Origin: Rhizobium hidalgonense
GTDB taxonomy: Bacteria > Pseudomonadota > Alphaproteobacteria > Rhizobiales > Rhizobiaceae
Direction: 5' to 3'
DNA: 64,000 bases
Assembly: GCF_002914525.1 (NCBI RefSeq)
Contig: NZ_LODW01000048.1
Span: forward strand, 248,001-312,000
Under the pieces are notes generated by a model. The model did no database searches. It was not told where the DNA came from and was given only the letters and a program-made list of their open reading frames with translations. Position 1 is the stretch's first letter. Every line of letters begins with the position of its first letter. A program made the position numbers and the translations under genes. Positions 11,494 to 20,387 of this stretch are shown piece by piece.

Positions 11494-12391
11494 GCTTGCG
11501 CCCTCCTCCGAATTCCAGATAGGCCCACGGAACGATGATGATCGCGACGGTGACGAGCATCATGGTCGAGGCGGCAAAGCCCTGCCCCAGGTTCTGCGCC
11601 TGGAACATGTAGTCGTAGACATATTTCGCCGGCACTTCCGAGGAGATGCCCGGCCCGCCCGAGGTCTGTGCGACGACGAGGTCGTAGACCTTGACGATGC
11701 CGGAGGCGATGATGACGATGGTGGTGATGAACACCGGCCGCATCATCGGAATGACGATGAAGAGATAGGTCTTCCACATCGGGATGCCGTCGACGCGCGC
11801 CGCCTTCCAGATGTCCTCGTCGATGCCGCGCAGGCCGGCGAGCATCAGGCACATGACGAGGCCCGTTCCCTGCCACAGCGCCGCGATCAAAATGCCGTAG
11901 ATGACGATTTCAGGCGTATAGAGCGGATTGAAGGTGAAGCTCGTCCAGCCCATCGAACGCACGACCGACTGGATGCCGAAATCCGGGTTGAGAACCCATT
12001 GCCAAACGAGACCTGTCACGATGAAGGACAGCGCGAAGGGATAAAGGAAGATGGTGCGGAAGGTGTTTTCGAAACGGATTTTTTGATCCATCAGGGCGGC
12101 GAGCATGAAACCGATCACCAGGCTGAAGATCAGCGAAAGCACGCCATAGAGGGCGAGATTTTCGATCGCCGTCACCCATCGGGGCGCCGCCCAGAGGCGC
12201 TCATACTGATCGATGCCGACAAAGCTCAACCGCGGAAGGAGCTTGGAATTGGTAAAGGAATAAAAGACCGTCCAGAATGTGCCGCCGACAAAGATCACCA
12301 CGGCTGTCAGGATCATCGGAATGGACGCAATCTTGGCATTCAGATTGCGTAGTAACTTGTTTGGCCGGCCTGCTTGCGCTTGACCCGTCAT
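11486..12391 (-). CDS. Sugar ABC transporter permease, MalF-like
   Basis: A 301-residue membrane protein with about six helices and the EAA-type motif DEDIWKAARVDGIP near 195. It lacks the large periplasmic insert of enterobacterial MalF, as is usual for CUT1 importers of rhizobia. The ATG at 12391 has GGAGGAG a few bases ahead. A perfect palindrome TCGCAATTGCGA lies about 18 bp upstream of the start. Confidence 0.92.
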   Translation of the reverse strand: MTGQAQAGRPNKLLRNLNAKIASIPMILTAVVIFVGGTFWTVFYSFTNSKLLPRLSFVGIDQYERLWAAPRWVTAIENLALYGVLSLIFSLVIGFMLAALMDQKIRFENTFRTIFLYPFALSFIVTGLVWQWVLNPDFGIQSVVRSMGWTSFTFNPLYTPEIVIYGILIAALWQGTGLVMCLMLAGLRGIDEDIWKAARVDGIPMWKTYLFIVIPMMRPVFITTIVIIASGIVKVYDLVVAQTSGGPGISSEVPAKYVYDYMFQAQNLGQGFAASTMMLVTVAIIIVPWAYLEFGGGRKRG

Positions 12392-12408
12392 GAATACTCC
12401 TCCTCAAA

Positions 12409-12420
12409 TCGCAATTGCGA
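12409..12420. promoter_or_regulatory. Candidate LacI-family operator half (TCGCAATTGCGA)
   Basis: A perfect 12-bp palindrome 18 bp ahead of the malF-type gene. Its core GCAATTGC recurs at 13901-13908 in the region between the binding-protein gene and the LacI regulator. The repetition inside one locus with its own LacI protein suggests operator sites, but no binding consensus for this regulator is known to me. Confidence 0.3.
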
Positions 12421-12500
12421 CCTGTGACGAAACGGCATGGCGCCGCCTCTCGTCCCACGTCCGAAATCTGCTGAAGATAGCGGAGAGAAGCTGCCGCCGG

Positions 12501-12551
12501 CCGGACCATCAAAGTCGTCCGGAGAGGATCCGGCCCCATGGGAGCCGGATC
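12501..12551 (-). other. Two stem-loops after the binding-protein gene
   Basis: Hairpin one pairs GATCCGGC (12527-12534) with GCCGGATC (12544-12551); hairpin two pairs CCGGAC (12501-12506) with GTCCGG (12517-12522). They sit 23 bp beyond the stop of the substrate-binding gene and have no T run. Such stem-loops commonly protect binding-protein mRNA and lower permease expression. Confidence 0.5.
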
Positions 12552-12573
12552 GCAAAGGCAGCAAATCTACCGA

Positions 12574-13806
12574 TCAATCAGCCGAAGCGATGATCCCGGC
12601 GAAACGCTTCTGCGCGTCCTCCGGCGTCATCGACGGATTGGCGAAGAATTCGGAGAAGAGGTCTTCCTTTTGCTTCTGGCTGTCGGCCGAAAGCAGCTGG
12701 TCGGTGCCTTGGATCACGTTGCCCTTCGCCAGGATGTCGAGACCCTTCTTCATGCAATCATTGGCGGCGGCGAGATCGACGTCGCCGCGCACCGGCAGCG
12801 AGCCCTTCTTCAGGTTGAAGGCAACCTGGGTCTTGGGATCGAGCAGGGTCTTGGCAAGCACTGCCTGCGCCTTGGACTTTTCTTCGTCCTTCAGCAGCGG
12901 GAAGTAGAAGGCGTCGCCGCCGGTCGAGATGATCTCGTTCACGCCGAGGCCGGGCAGGCAGGTATAATCCGTGCCGGCTTTCTGGCCGGCGAGTGCGAAT
13001 TCGCCCTGTGCCCAGTCACCCATGATCTGGCCACCGGCCTTGCCTGTGATGACCAGGTTGGTTGCCTGGTTCCAATCCTGGACGTTGCTGCCCTTGGACA
13101 TTTTGCGGGCATCGTCGGCAGCCTTGAAGACCTTGGCGATCTCCGGACCGGCAGCGACTTCCGCATCCTTGTCCTTGAAGACCTTGTTGAAGACGTCCTT
13201 GCCGGCAACCGCGACCATCAACACGTCGAAGGCGCCTGTCGCCTGCCACGGCTGACCGCCGACGGCGAGCGGAATGATGCCGGCCTTTTCGAGAGCCGGA
13301 GCGGCAGCGACGAACTCGTCCCAGTTCTTCGGCACTTCGACGCCGGCCTTCTTGAAGGCTGCGTTCGAAAGCCACAGCCACTGCCAGGAGTGGATGTTGA
13401 CCGGAGCGCAGTAGATCTTGCCGTCGATGGTGCAGGAATCGAGCAGGCTCGACGGACGAATAATGTCCTTCCAGTGCTCGGCAGTGGCCACATCCGTCAG
13501 GTCGCGCATCAGGCCGGCCTGGACGAGTTCTTCGGCCTGGCGGCCGTGGTTGAACTGGGTGGCGCCCATCGGGTCGCCGCCGGTGATGCGGCTGATCATG
13601 ATCGGGCGTGCCGTGCCGCCGGAACCGGCGATTGCACCGTCGACCCAGTGGTTGCCGGTGGCGTCGAACGCCTTTGCCAGCTCGGCGACAGCAGCGGATT
13701 CGCCGCCGGATGTCCACCAATGGGTGACTTCGAGATCGGTGGCGCTGGCGCTAAACGGAAGCGCCGCGGAAGCGGCAAGCATAGCCGCCATCAGACGAAT
13801 TTTCAT
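12574..13806 (-). CDS. Sugar ABC transporter substrate-binding protein
   Basis: A 410-residue periplasmic protein of the MalE/UgpB-like class (COG1653). A typical signal peptide is seen, with cleavage expected after ALPFSASA at about residue 22. The segment with GGTARPIMISRI and NHGRQAEEL matches glucose/mannose-type binding proteins. It is the first gene of the transport operon and is transcribed away from the LacI regulator. The ligand is probably a mono- or disaccharide such as a mannoside, inferred from the downstream hydrolases. Confidence 0.93.
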   Translation of the reverse strand: MKIRLMAAMLAASAALPFSASATDLEVTHWWTSGGESAAVAELAKAFDATGNHWVDGAIAGSGGTARPIMISRITGGDPMGATQFNHGRQAEELVQAGLMRDLTDVATAEHWKDIIRPSSLLDSCTIDGKIYCAPVNIHSWQWLWLSNAAFKKAGVEVPKNWDEFVAAAPALEKAGIIPLAVGGQPWQATGAFDVLMVAVAGKDVFNKVFKDKDAEVAAGPEIAKVFKAADDARKMSKGSNVQDWNQATNLVITGKAGGQIMGDWAQGEFALAGQKAGTDYTCLPGLGVNEIISTGGDAFYFPLLKDEEKSKAQAVLAKTLLDPKTQVAFNLKKGSLPVRGDVDLAAANDCMKKGLDILAKGNVIQGTDQLLSADSQKQKEDLFSEFFANPSMTPEDAQKRFAGIIASAD

Positions 13807-14259
13807 GAGTTCTCCTCCCTCACTGAAACGTTGCCGGAAAAACTTAGTTCAATCGATTTCCACGCGCAACTGTCAGCTGGCAAATTTTTCCCGAGCAACC
13901 GCAATTGCAGCTTCTGACTGTTTTCCATCGAAGCGCCTCGCCCTCGTTAGCGACACCAAATCAACTCTTCTCGCAAATGCGTCTTCAGGTCATCTATTTG
14001 AATATATTATATTAATTTAATTATTAGATTCACAGCCCATATCGCCGGTTTCGCAACTGCAAAAAAGCCGCGGAATAATTGCCGATTCAACCTTAGAGCG
14101 TGATGCTGCGGTGCACATAAGAAAAAGCGCTCGACATTTCTACTGTATCGTTACAGATTTGCTTTTCTTAGGGAGGCGCGATTTTGGCAAGCGCGGGCTT
14201 ACGGCGCTTGAAAAAGCCTCTATAAGCGACACCAATTCGCGCGAGGCAGGCCTACAGGG
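13807..14259. promoter_or_regulatory. Divergent control region between the transport operon and its LacI regulator
   Basis: This 453-bp region contains an AT-rich tract (about 13998-14030), a GCAATTGC palindrome at 13901-13908 and a related CGCAACTGCAAAA at about 14050. No protein gene is supported. It should carry the promoters for both directions and the operators of the LacI protein. Confidence 0.55.
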
Positions 14260-15297
14260 ATGGAAAACAAGGGAAATTTCGGGCAAGCGGCGCCGGCGGC
14301 GCGCGAGCGTCCGACATTGAAGACGATCGCCTTCATGACTGGCCTTGGCGTCACGACGGTGTCGCGCGCGCTGAAAGATGCGCCTGACATCGGGGCGGAA
14401 ACCAAAGAGCGGGTGCGTATGGTCGCCCGCCAGCTTGGCTACCAGCCGAACAGGGCGGGCGTGCGCCTGCGCACCGGCAAGACCAACGTCATCGCCCTTG
14501 TCCTCAGCATAGATGAGGAGATCATGGGCTTTTCCAGCCAGATGGTCTTCGGAATTTCCGAAGTACTGTCCGGCACGCCCTATCATATCGTCGTCACGCC
14601 GCACTCCCACAGCAAGGACCCGATGCTGCCGGTGCGCTACATCCTCGAGACCGGCTCGGCCGACGGCGTCATCATCTCACGCATCGAGCCGGACGATCCG
14701 CGCGTGCGGCTCTTGACCGAGCGCGGCATGCCCTTTGCCACGCATGGGCGCACCGATGCGGGTCTCACTCATCCGTTCCACGATTTCGACAACGAAGCCT
14801 TCGCCCACGAGGCTGTGGAAAAGCTCGTTAAGCGTGGCCGGCGCCGCATCGCCCTGCTGCAGCCGCCGAGCAAGCTCACCTACTACGCCCATATCCGCAT
14901 CGGCTTCCAGACCGGACTGCACGATTACGGCGCCGAGGAAGTGCCGCTGCGCATCAACACCGACGCACCGCTCGCCGACATCCGCGACGTCGTCGAGGTG
15001 ATGATGCGCTCGGCCAACGCGCCCGACGGCATCGTCTGTTCGGCCGGCAGCGCCGCGATCGCCGTCAATGCCGGCATCGAAGCTGCCGGCAAGACGCTCG
15101 GCCGTGATCTCGATATGGTCTCAAAGCAGTCGGTGCCGATCCTGAACTGGATCCGCCCGGAAATCATCACTGCCCAGGAAGACGTGCGCCAGGCCGGCCG
15201 CGAAATGGCCAAAGCCGTCATCGCCCGCATCGACGGCGTCGAACCGGAACTGCTGCAGAGCATCAGCCAGCCGATCTGGCCCGAGAGCGGCAGGTAA
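14260..15297 (+). CDS. LacI family transcriptional regulator
   Basis: A 345-residue repressor. The helix-turn-helix at about 19-40 reads [20 protein letters not shown], with the hinge helix following near 55-65 ([13 protein letters not shown]). Residues 70-340 form the periplasmic-binding-protein-like ligand domain. It is divergent from the sugar transport operon and is its likely local regulator, with a sugar from the pathway as inducer. Confidence 0.92.
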   Translation: MENKGNFGQAAPAARERPTLKTIAFMTGLGVTTVSRALKDAPDIGAETKERVRMVARQLGYQPNRAGVRLRTGKTNVIALVLSIDEEIMGFSSQMVFGISEVLSGTPYHIVVTPHSHSKDPMLPVRYILETGSADGVIISRIEPDDPRVRLLTERGMPFATHGRTDAGLTHPFHDFDNEAFAHEAVEKLVKRGRRRIALLQPPSKLTYYAHIRIGFQTGLHDYGAEEVPLRINTDAPLADIRDVVEVMMRSANAPDGIVCSAGSAAIAVNAGIEAAGKTLGRDLDMVSKQSVPILNWIRPEIITAQEDVRQAGREMAKAVIARIDGVEPELLQSISQPIWPESGR

Positions 15298-15507
15298 GGC
15301 GGATTGAGAAGCGCGACCCGTCGGACTTACCGGCAGCCGAGAAACTCATCTTCGGCGGTCCAAGGTTTGGGTGGCTCAAATCGCTTCCAGCGACGTAGTG
15401 ACCTCAGTCGCCCCGACTTCGCCGCGCTAACCGCAAGCGCGGCATCGGCTCGAAAAAAGCCAAGATTGCTCGCCATCTCATGAGCGAGCGACGGGGAGAT
15501 CGACAGA

Positions 15508-16122
15508 ATGCAAGAAAGTGGCGTGCCCTATTTCAGCCAATGGGAAACACCCGGCATGACGCTGCCGGTGCTTGCCGCGGGATCGCAGGCTCTGCTCAGC
15601 GATCCGCTCTGGCGCCATTCGGGAGCCGCAACGATCGAGGAATATGCGCATTGGGCCGTGAACGTCTGCGGCATGGCCTGCCTGAAGATGGTCCTAGCCG
15701 CGCGCGGCGAGATCCATCCCACCCTCGAACTCGCCCGCGCCTGCACTCGTTATGGCGGTTATGTCGTCGACGAGATCGACGCTTCGATCAAGGGGCTGAT
15801 CTACGCGCCCTTCGTCCGCTTCGCCGCCGACCGATTCGCGCTCGATGCGAAGACCATCACCGGCTTGGACACATCGGCCATTCCGGAGCTGCTGTCGAAG
15901 CGCAGGTTCTTCATCGCCTCGGTGCATTCGGCCATCCGCTGGCCGGAGCACGAGCCGCCGTCGAAGGGCGGTCATCTGGTGCTGGTGACGGCGGCCAGCG
16001 ATAAGACGATCCGCTTCCACAATCCGTCCGGCCACGACGCGGCAAGCCAGGCCGATGTCACGCTGCCGCTTGCCGTCTTCGATCGTTTCTTTGCCAATCG
16101 CGGCATATCGGTCGAGGCCTGA
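15508..16122 (+). CDS. C39-like papain-fold peptidase domain protein
   Basis: A 204-residue protein with no signal peptide. It has the layout of C39-like cysteine peptidases: a Cys in VNVCGMACL (Cys54), His in SKGGHLVLV (His156) and Asn in FHNPSGH (Asn172). Full C39 peptidases cleave double-glycine leader peptides, but here no transporter domain is attached. The gene is followed after 33 bp by a D-Ala-D-Ala ligase-like gene and then a P-loop ATPase. A peptide-trimming or amide-hydrolysing role in the same pathway is inferred, not shown. Confidence 0.75.
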   Translation: MQESGVPYFSQWETPGMTLPVLAAGSQALLSDPLWRHSGAATIEEYAHWAVNVCGMACLKMVLAARGEIHPTLELARACTRYGGYVVDEIDASIKGLIYAPFVRFAADRFALDAKTITGLDTSAIPELLSKRRFFIASVHSAIRWPEHEPPSKGGHLVLVTAASDKTIRFHNPSGHDAASQADVTLPLAVFDRFFANRGISVEA

Positions 16123-16155
16123 TCTTTCCGATATCCCATCGCTTCGGAGGCTTTC

Positions 16156-17232
16156 ATGACCCCTTCCCCCAACAGGCTGCGCATCGCCGTGCTTTTCGGT
16201 GGCCGTTCGGCCGAGCACGAGGTTTCCATCCTCTCGGCGACCAACGTCATGGCTGCGCTGGAGCCCGAGAAATATGACGCCGTTCCCATCTTCGTCACCC
16301 GTGAGGGACAATGGCTGCTGAGCGGCTTCGGGGACGGCCGGCTGGCGACACCCTCGTCAGGGACGGAAATCTGCCTCGTGCCGGGCGGCCGCGGGCGCAT
16401 GCTGGCCATGCCGGCCCATGGCGCGCCGCATGAATTGCCAAGGATCGACATCCTGTTTCCCGTGCTGCACGGCCCGCATGGCGAGGACGGATCGGTGCAG
16501 GGCGCAGTTGAAGTGGCACGCGTGCCGCTCGCCGGCTGCGGCATCCTCGGCTCGGCCGCGGCACTGGACAAGGATATCGCCAAGCGTCTGCTGCAGGCGG
16601 CGGGCCTGCCGGTGGCGCGCGCCGTGACGATCCATGAGGGTGCGGCTCCTTCGCTTGCCGCGCTCGAAGACGAGCTCGGCCTGCCGCTCTTTGTCAAGCC
16701 GGCGCGGCAGGGATCCTCCGTCGGCGTTGCCAAGGTCCATGCCAGCCAGGAATTTGCAGCAGCCCTTGCCGGAGGCTTCCGCCACGACCGGACGCTGCTC
16801 GCCGAGGAATTCATCGCCGGCCGCGAGATCGAATTCAGTGTGCTGGAGGATGTGGACGGAGAGCTTTTTGTCTCCCGGCCGGGTGAGATCGTGCCGGCGG
16901 AAAGCCACGGCTTCTACAATTACGACGCCAAATATGTCGATGAAAACGGCGCGGCGCTGAAAGTCCCGGCCGAGTTGCCGCTGGAGGTCGAGACCGCCAT
17001 GCGCGATATGGCCGCCCAAGCTTTCCGGGCTGTCGGTTGCGATGGCATGGCGCGCATCGACTTTTTCCTGACATCGGACATGCACTTCGTCATCAACGAA
17101 CTCAACACCATTCCCGGCTTCACCGATATCAGCATGTATTCCAAGGCGTTGGCAGCAAGCGGCGTCAGCTATGCCGAAATCATCGACCGGCTGGTGGAGC
17201 ACGGCATGGCGCGCTTCCGCCGGACAGGCTAG
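16156..17232 (+). CDS. ddl: D-alanine-D-alanine ligase family ATP-grasp enzyme
   Basis: A 358-residue ATP-grasp ligase. The N-terminal motif GGRSAEHEVS, the central HGPHGEDGSVQG (about 110), the ATP-binding Lys in FVKPARQGSSVG (about 180) and the C-terminal Mg-binding INELNTIPGFT are all present. The complete motif set means it should join D-Ala (or a similar amino acid) to a second acceptor. It is not in a mur/fts cluster, where the cell-wall ddlB normally sits. A second, specialised ligase is therefore possible. It is sandwiched between a C39-like peptidase and a P-loop ATPase. Confidence 0.85.
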   Translation: MTPSPNRLRIAVLFGGRSAEHEVSILSATNVMAALEPEKYDAVPIFVTREGQWLLSGFGDGRLATPSSGTEICLVPGGRGRMLAMPAHGAPHELPRIDILFPVLHGPHGEDGSVQGAVEVARVPLAGCGILGSAAALDKDIAKRLLQAAGLPVARAVTIHEGAAPSLAALEDELGLPLFVKPARQGSSVGVAKVHASQEFAAALAGGFRHDRTLLAEEFIAGREIEFSVLEDVDGELFVSRPGEIVPAESHGFYNYDAKYVDENGAALKVPAELPLEVETAMRDMAAQAFRAVGCDGMARIDFFLTSDMHFVINELNTIPGFTDISMYSKALAASGVSYAEIIDRLVEHGMARFRRTG

Positions 17233-17772
17233 ATGATGAACGGATCGGTCCTGATTTCGGGATGTTCCGGCGGCGGAAAATCGACGCTGCTTGCGGAGCT
17301 TGGCCGCCGTGGCCATACGATCGTCGAGGAGCCCGGCCGCCGGATCGTCAAGCAGGAGCTGGAGAGCAATGGAACCGCCCTGCCCTGGGTCGACATGGTT
17401 GCCTTCGCCCGCCGCGCGATCGAGATGGCGATCGTCGACCACGCGGCGGCGCGCGAAGAGCAGGGCTGGACATTCTTCGACCGCGGGCTGATCGATGCCG
17501 CCTCGGCGCTTCAGCACCTGACGGGAGAACCGATCCTGGAAAGATTGAGCGCCGCCCATCGCTATAACAGAAGCGTTTTTCTCACGCCGCCATGGCTGGA
17601 GATTTACACGACCGACCCCGAGCGCCGCCATGGCTTCGAAAAGGCCGTCGCGGAATATGAGCGACTCGCCGCGACCTATCCGACAATCGGCTACGACGTC
17701 GTCGTGCTGCCGAAAATCACGGTCGCCGACCGGGCGGATTTCATCCTCGATCGCCTGAAGGCAAAGGAGTAG
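17233..17772 (+). CDS. Small P-loop ATPase/kinase (AAA_28-like)
   Basis: A 179-residue protein starting with Walker A (SGCSGGGKST at about 9-18) and an EEPGRRIVKQE segment typical of the AAA_28/NadR kinase-like family. The middle holds FFDRGLID, a probable Walker B region. The start codon follows directly after the stop of the ligase, so translation is coupled. Family members are predicted nucleotide or small-molecule kinases; the substrate here is unknown. Confidence 0.8.
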   Translation: MMNGSVLISGCSGGGKSTLLAELGRRGHTIVEEPGRRIVKQELESNGTALPWVDMVAFARRAIEMAIVDHAAAREEQGWTFFDRGLIDAASALQHLTGEPILERLSAAHRYNRSVFLTPPWLEIYTTDPERRHGFEKAVAEYERLAATYPTIGYDVVVLPKITVADRADFILDRLKAKE

Positions 17773-17793
17773 TCTTTCGGCAGCCGGCCGATC

Positions 17794-18411
17794 TCAGCGC
17801 CGGCGAAAGACGCACCACTGAAACGACTGCCGGCCGCCGCCGGGCGTCGCGTGCTCCTCGCTCCATTCGCGCTCCAAGGCAAAGGCGGAGCCGAATTCTG
17901 CCGCCAGCGCAGCGGCATCATAACGTTGGACCGGCAAGCCGCTGCACCGCTCCGGCCCGTCGGATGCGAAGGTCGCGATAATCACGACGCCGCCCGCCGC
18001 CGTGCCGGCTTCAAGCGCATTGCGATAGGACAGCCGCTGCTGCGGCGCGGTCAGGAAGTGAAAGACGGCGCGATCGTGCCATACGTCGTAGCGGCGCTTC
18101 GGTCTCCATACGGTGATATCGGCCACCATCCATGCGACCCGAGCCGCGTCATCCCGCAGCCGCGCCTTGGCGACGTCAAGTGCCGGCGCAGCAATATCGA
18201 GAACGGTGAGGTCGGACCAGCCGCGCTCGACGAGTCGGTCGACGAGGCTGGACGCGCCGGCACCGATATCGATCAGGGCGGCCGTCACCGGCAGTTGTAG
18301 CTCGTCAAGCGCCCGCAGCGAAGGCTCGGGCGTCGGTTGATACCAGCTGACGCTGTCGGCAGCTTTCGTGCGGTAGACCTCGTCCCAGTGCTCCTGATTC
18401 GCTTCCGTCAT
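17794..18411 (-). CDS. Class I SAM-dependent methyltransferase
   Basis: A 205-residue methyltransferase. Motif I is ALIDIGAGASSLVDRL near 42-57, followed by VLDIAAPALD and a DVWHDRAVFHFL segment. This resembles small methyltransferases of the type often called thiopurine or tellurite-resistance-like. I chose the ATG at 18411 (MTEANQEHWD), since the N-terminal WDEVY motif starts close to it; an upstream ATG at 18456 is possible. It converges with the ATPase gene, with 21 bp between them. Substrate unknown. Confidence 0.82.
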   Translation of the reverse strand: MTEANQEHWDEVYRTKAADSVSWYQPTPEPSLRALDELQLPVTAALIDIGAGASSLVDRLVERGWSDLTVLDIAAPALDVAKARLRDDAARVAWMVADITVWRPKRRYDVWHDRAVFHFLTAPQQRLSYRNALEAGTAAGGVVIIATFASDGPERCSGLPVQRYDAAALAAEFGSAFALEREWSEEHATPGGGRQSFQWCVFRRR

Positions 18412-18512
18412 CCGGCATCCCCGTTTTGGCAGCGTCCGATCCTGACCCATCAACATGTAGGGATTGAGACGTCAGGCCCCAAACCTCCTGCACCCGCAAT
18501 CATATGCGCGCT

Positions 18513-19021
18513 TCAGGGAGGAATGTGACGATAAACACGATCCTTAGGATCGTCTCGGGGCGCTACGCGATCAAGACACGCGCCCAGCCGTTCTGCAACG
18601 GCAATGGAAGCGACATTGCCGGAGCGATATAGCTGACGAGCGACGGCAGCTTGAGTGTCTCGAAAGCCCAGCCACGCAACGCCAAGGCCGCCTCGGTCGC
18701 ATAGCCCCTGCCCTCATGCCCTTCGTAGACGAACCATCCGAGTTCCTTTTCCGGAAAGAGCGGCCCGTGGTTGATCCCCACCTGGCCGACACATTCGCCG
18801 GTTTCGGCCAGATCGATCATCAGCGCCCCATGCCCGAAGAACTGCCACAGAGCAATGTCGTGGCAGAACATCCCCCACGCCGCCCGCAGATCGAAGGGGC
18901 CGCCCATTCCGGCAGAGCGCGGCGAGGCCATCAACCGAGCGTAAGCCTCGAAGTCGCCGATATCGGGCAGGCGGAGCGCCAGACGCTCTGTCCGGATGCT
19001 GATGGCGCCGGTTTTGGTCAT
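18513..19021 (-). pseudogene. GNAT acetyltransferase with a 3' frameshift
   Basis: The first 133 residues are a normal RimJ/RimL-like GNAT protein (IRTERLALRLP, then GYATEAALAL for acetyl-CoA binding). At about 18619-18622 one base appears to be missing. The intact frame then reads into SLPLPLQNGW and stops at 18563. Inserting one G restores the expected ending APGNVASIAVAERLGA and continues to a stop at 18513. Either the gene is broken near its end or the base call is wrong; the short form lacks the last strand of the fold. Confidence 0.75.
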
Positions 19022-19036
19022 GTCGTCGCCTTTCTG

Positions 19037-19531
19037 CTAACTTTCGAACGCCGGAGCGAACCGAAGCGCCCCGCTCGGCGCTGGCCCTCGAAAAACGATC
19101 CGCTGCACCAGCCGCGTATCGAGATCATGATATGACAGCCGCCCGTCGCTGCTGAATCCCGCGCTGCCATAGACGTCCGGATTGCCGATCAGCGCGCATC
19201 CGCTAGCGCCCATCTCCTTCAGCAATTCGAGCCCCCTGGCGATCAGAGCCCCGCCGATACCCTGCCGCTGTCTCGCCGGCGTGACCGATATCGGCCCCAG
19301 CCCGAACCAGTCGTCATGGACACCTTCGATCGTCACCGGCGAAAACGCGACATGCCCCAGGATCTCGCGGTCCTCCTCAGCGACGAGCGATATCGCCAGA
19401 TCGCCGCTCATACGAAGTTTTCGGATAATCTCCGCTTCCGTACCGTCACTGTAGGCCATCGGCCTGAAGGCGGTGGAAGTCAGATCGTGGATCGCGTCGA
19501 TATCATCAGGTGTCTCGTATCGGATATGCAT
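19037..19531 (-). CDS. GNAT family N-acetyltransferase (YhbS-like)
   Basis: A 164-residue acetyltransferase. The acetyl-CoA binding motif is visible as ARQRQGIGGALIARGL at about 87-102, followed by GNPDVYGSAGF, typical of the YhbS group. It lies 15 bp upstream of the broken GNAT gene and 5 bp downstream of the amidase gene in the same direction, so the three probably form an operon. Substrate unknown. Confidence 0.87.
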   Translation of the reverse strand: MHIRYETPDDIDAIHDLTSTAFRPMAYSDGTEAEIIRKLRMSGDLAISLVAEEDREILGHVAFSPVTIEGVHDDWFGLGPISVTPARQRQGIGGALIARGLELLKEMGASGCALIGNPDVYGSAGFSSDGRLSYHDLDTRLVQRIVFRGPAPSGALRFAPAFES

Positions 19532-19536
19532 CTCTG

Positions 19537-20304
19537 TCAGGTCCTCATGCCCCAGCGGTCCTCAAACGCTATGTAGAGAAAATCGAAGAGCAGCAAGCCG
19601 GGTTCCTCCAACGGGAGTTGCGCCACGACGTGGCCTTCCGGGTCGAGCACAGCCGTCGGCCCCCAGGAGATACGCCCGTCACGCTCTCCGGTCACATCGG
19701 ACGATATCAGCCACAGTCCCGTTTCGCGGCACCTCTCGCCGCGGACCGCGTTATGCTGCTCCTTAAATGCTTCCGCCTTGTCCCGCGGCATCATATTGTT
19801 GGCGAGGCACAGGATCAGGGTCGCGCCGGACGCTCTGATCTTCGCCGCAGCTTCCGGAAAATTGGTGTCGTAGCAGATGTTGATCCCGAAACGCATATCG
19901 CCAATCGCAAAGAGCGGGCTCTCCTCTCCCGCCGAGAAAATCCGTTCACCACGCAGCAGGTGGGCTTTCCGATAGCGGCCGATGAGAACGCCGCGCTCGA
20001 TGATGACAGCGGTGTTGAACAATCGCCCATCATCGATCTCGATCAGCCCCACCACCAACACCGGCCCCGACTTCGGCAGCCGATCCAGGACTGCCGAAAA
20101 CTCGGCCGATGCGAGATCGAACGCAACGCGGCGCGCCGATGGTTCATCGATCAGGTAGCCCTGGAGAAAACCTTCGGGAAAGAGCAGCAAGGCAACGTCA
20201 TCGACTTCGGCTCGTGCTGCGACTTCAATAGCATGGTCCAAGGCCGCATCGACATTCTCCCGAAATTCCGGCGTCTGCGCCGCGGCTATCCGAATACTCT
20301 TCAC
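19537..20304 (-). CDS. Carbon-nitrogen hydrolase (nitrilase superfamily amidase)
   Basis: A 255-residue enzyme with the Glu-Lys-Cys triad of the superfamily: Glu in LFPEGF, Lys in RKAHLL, and Cys in NICYDTNFPE. It should hydrolyse an amide, carbamoyl or nitrile bond in the cytoplasm. I prefer the GTG at 20304 (VKSIRIAAAQTP), which has GGAG 6 bases ahead and starts right at the conserved fold; an ATG at 20334 would add 10 residues. The physiological substrate is not identifiable. Confidence 0.85.
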   Translation of the reverse strand: MKSIRIAAAQTPEFRENVDAALDHAIEVAARAEVDDVALLLFPEGFLQGYLIDEPSARRVAFDLASAEFSAVLDRLPKSGPVLVVGLIEIDDGRLFNTAVIIERGVLIGRYRKAHLLRGERIFSAGEESPLFAIGDMRFGINICYDTNFPEAAAKIRASGATLILCLANNMMPRDKAEAFKEQHNAVRGERCRETGLWLISSDVTGERDGRISWGPTAVLDPEGHVVAQLPLEEPGLLLFDFLYIAFEDRWGMRT

Positions 20305-20334
20305 CTTCAACTCCGCGTTCGCGACATACCTCAC

Positions 20335-20362
20335 GAAAAAGCCCGGCGCGACGGCCGGGCTT
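20335..20362 (-). terminator. Rho-independent terminator of gnd
   Basis: On the minus strand AGCCCGGC and GCCGGGCT form an 8-bp stem with a short loop and are followed by TTTTT. It lies 26 bp beyond the gnd stop. It separates gnd from the amidase/acetyltransferase genes that run the same way. Confidence 0.8.
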
Positions 20363-20387
20363 CTCCTTGATCTCTTCTCCGCAAACC

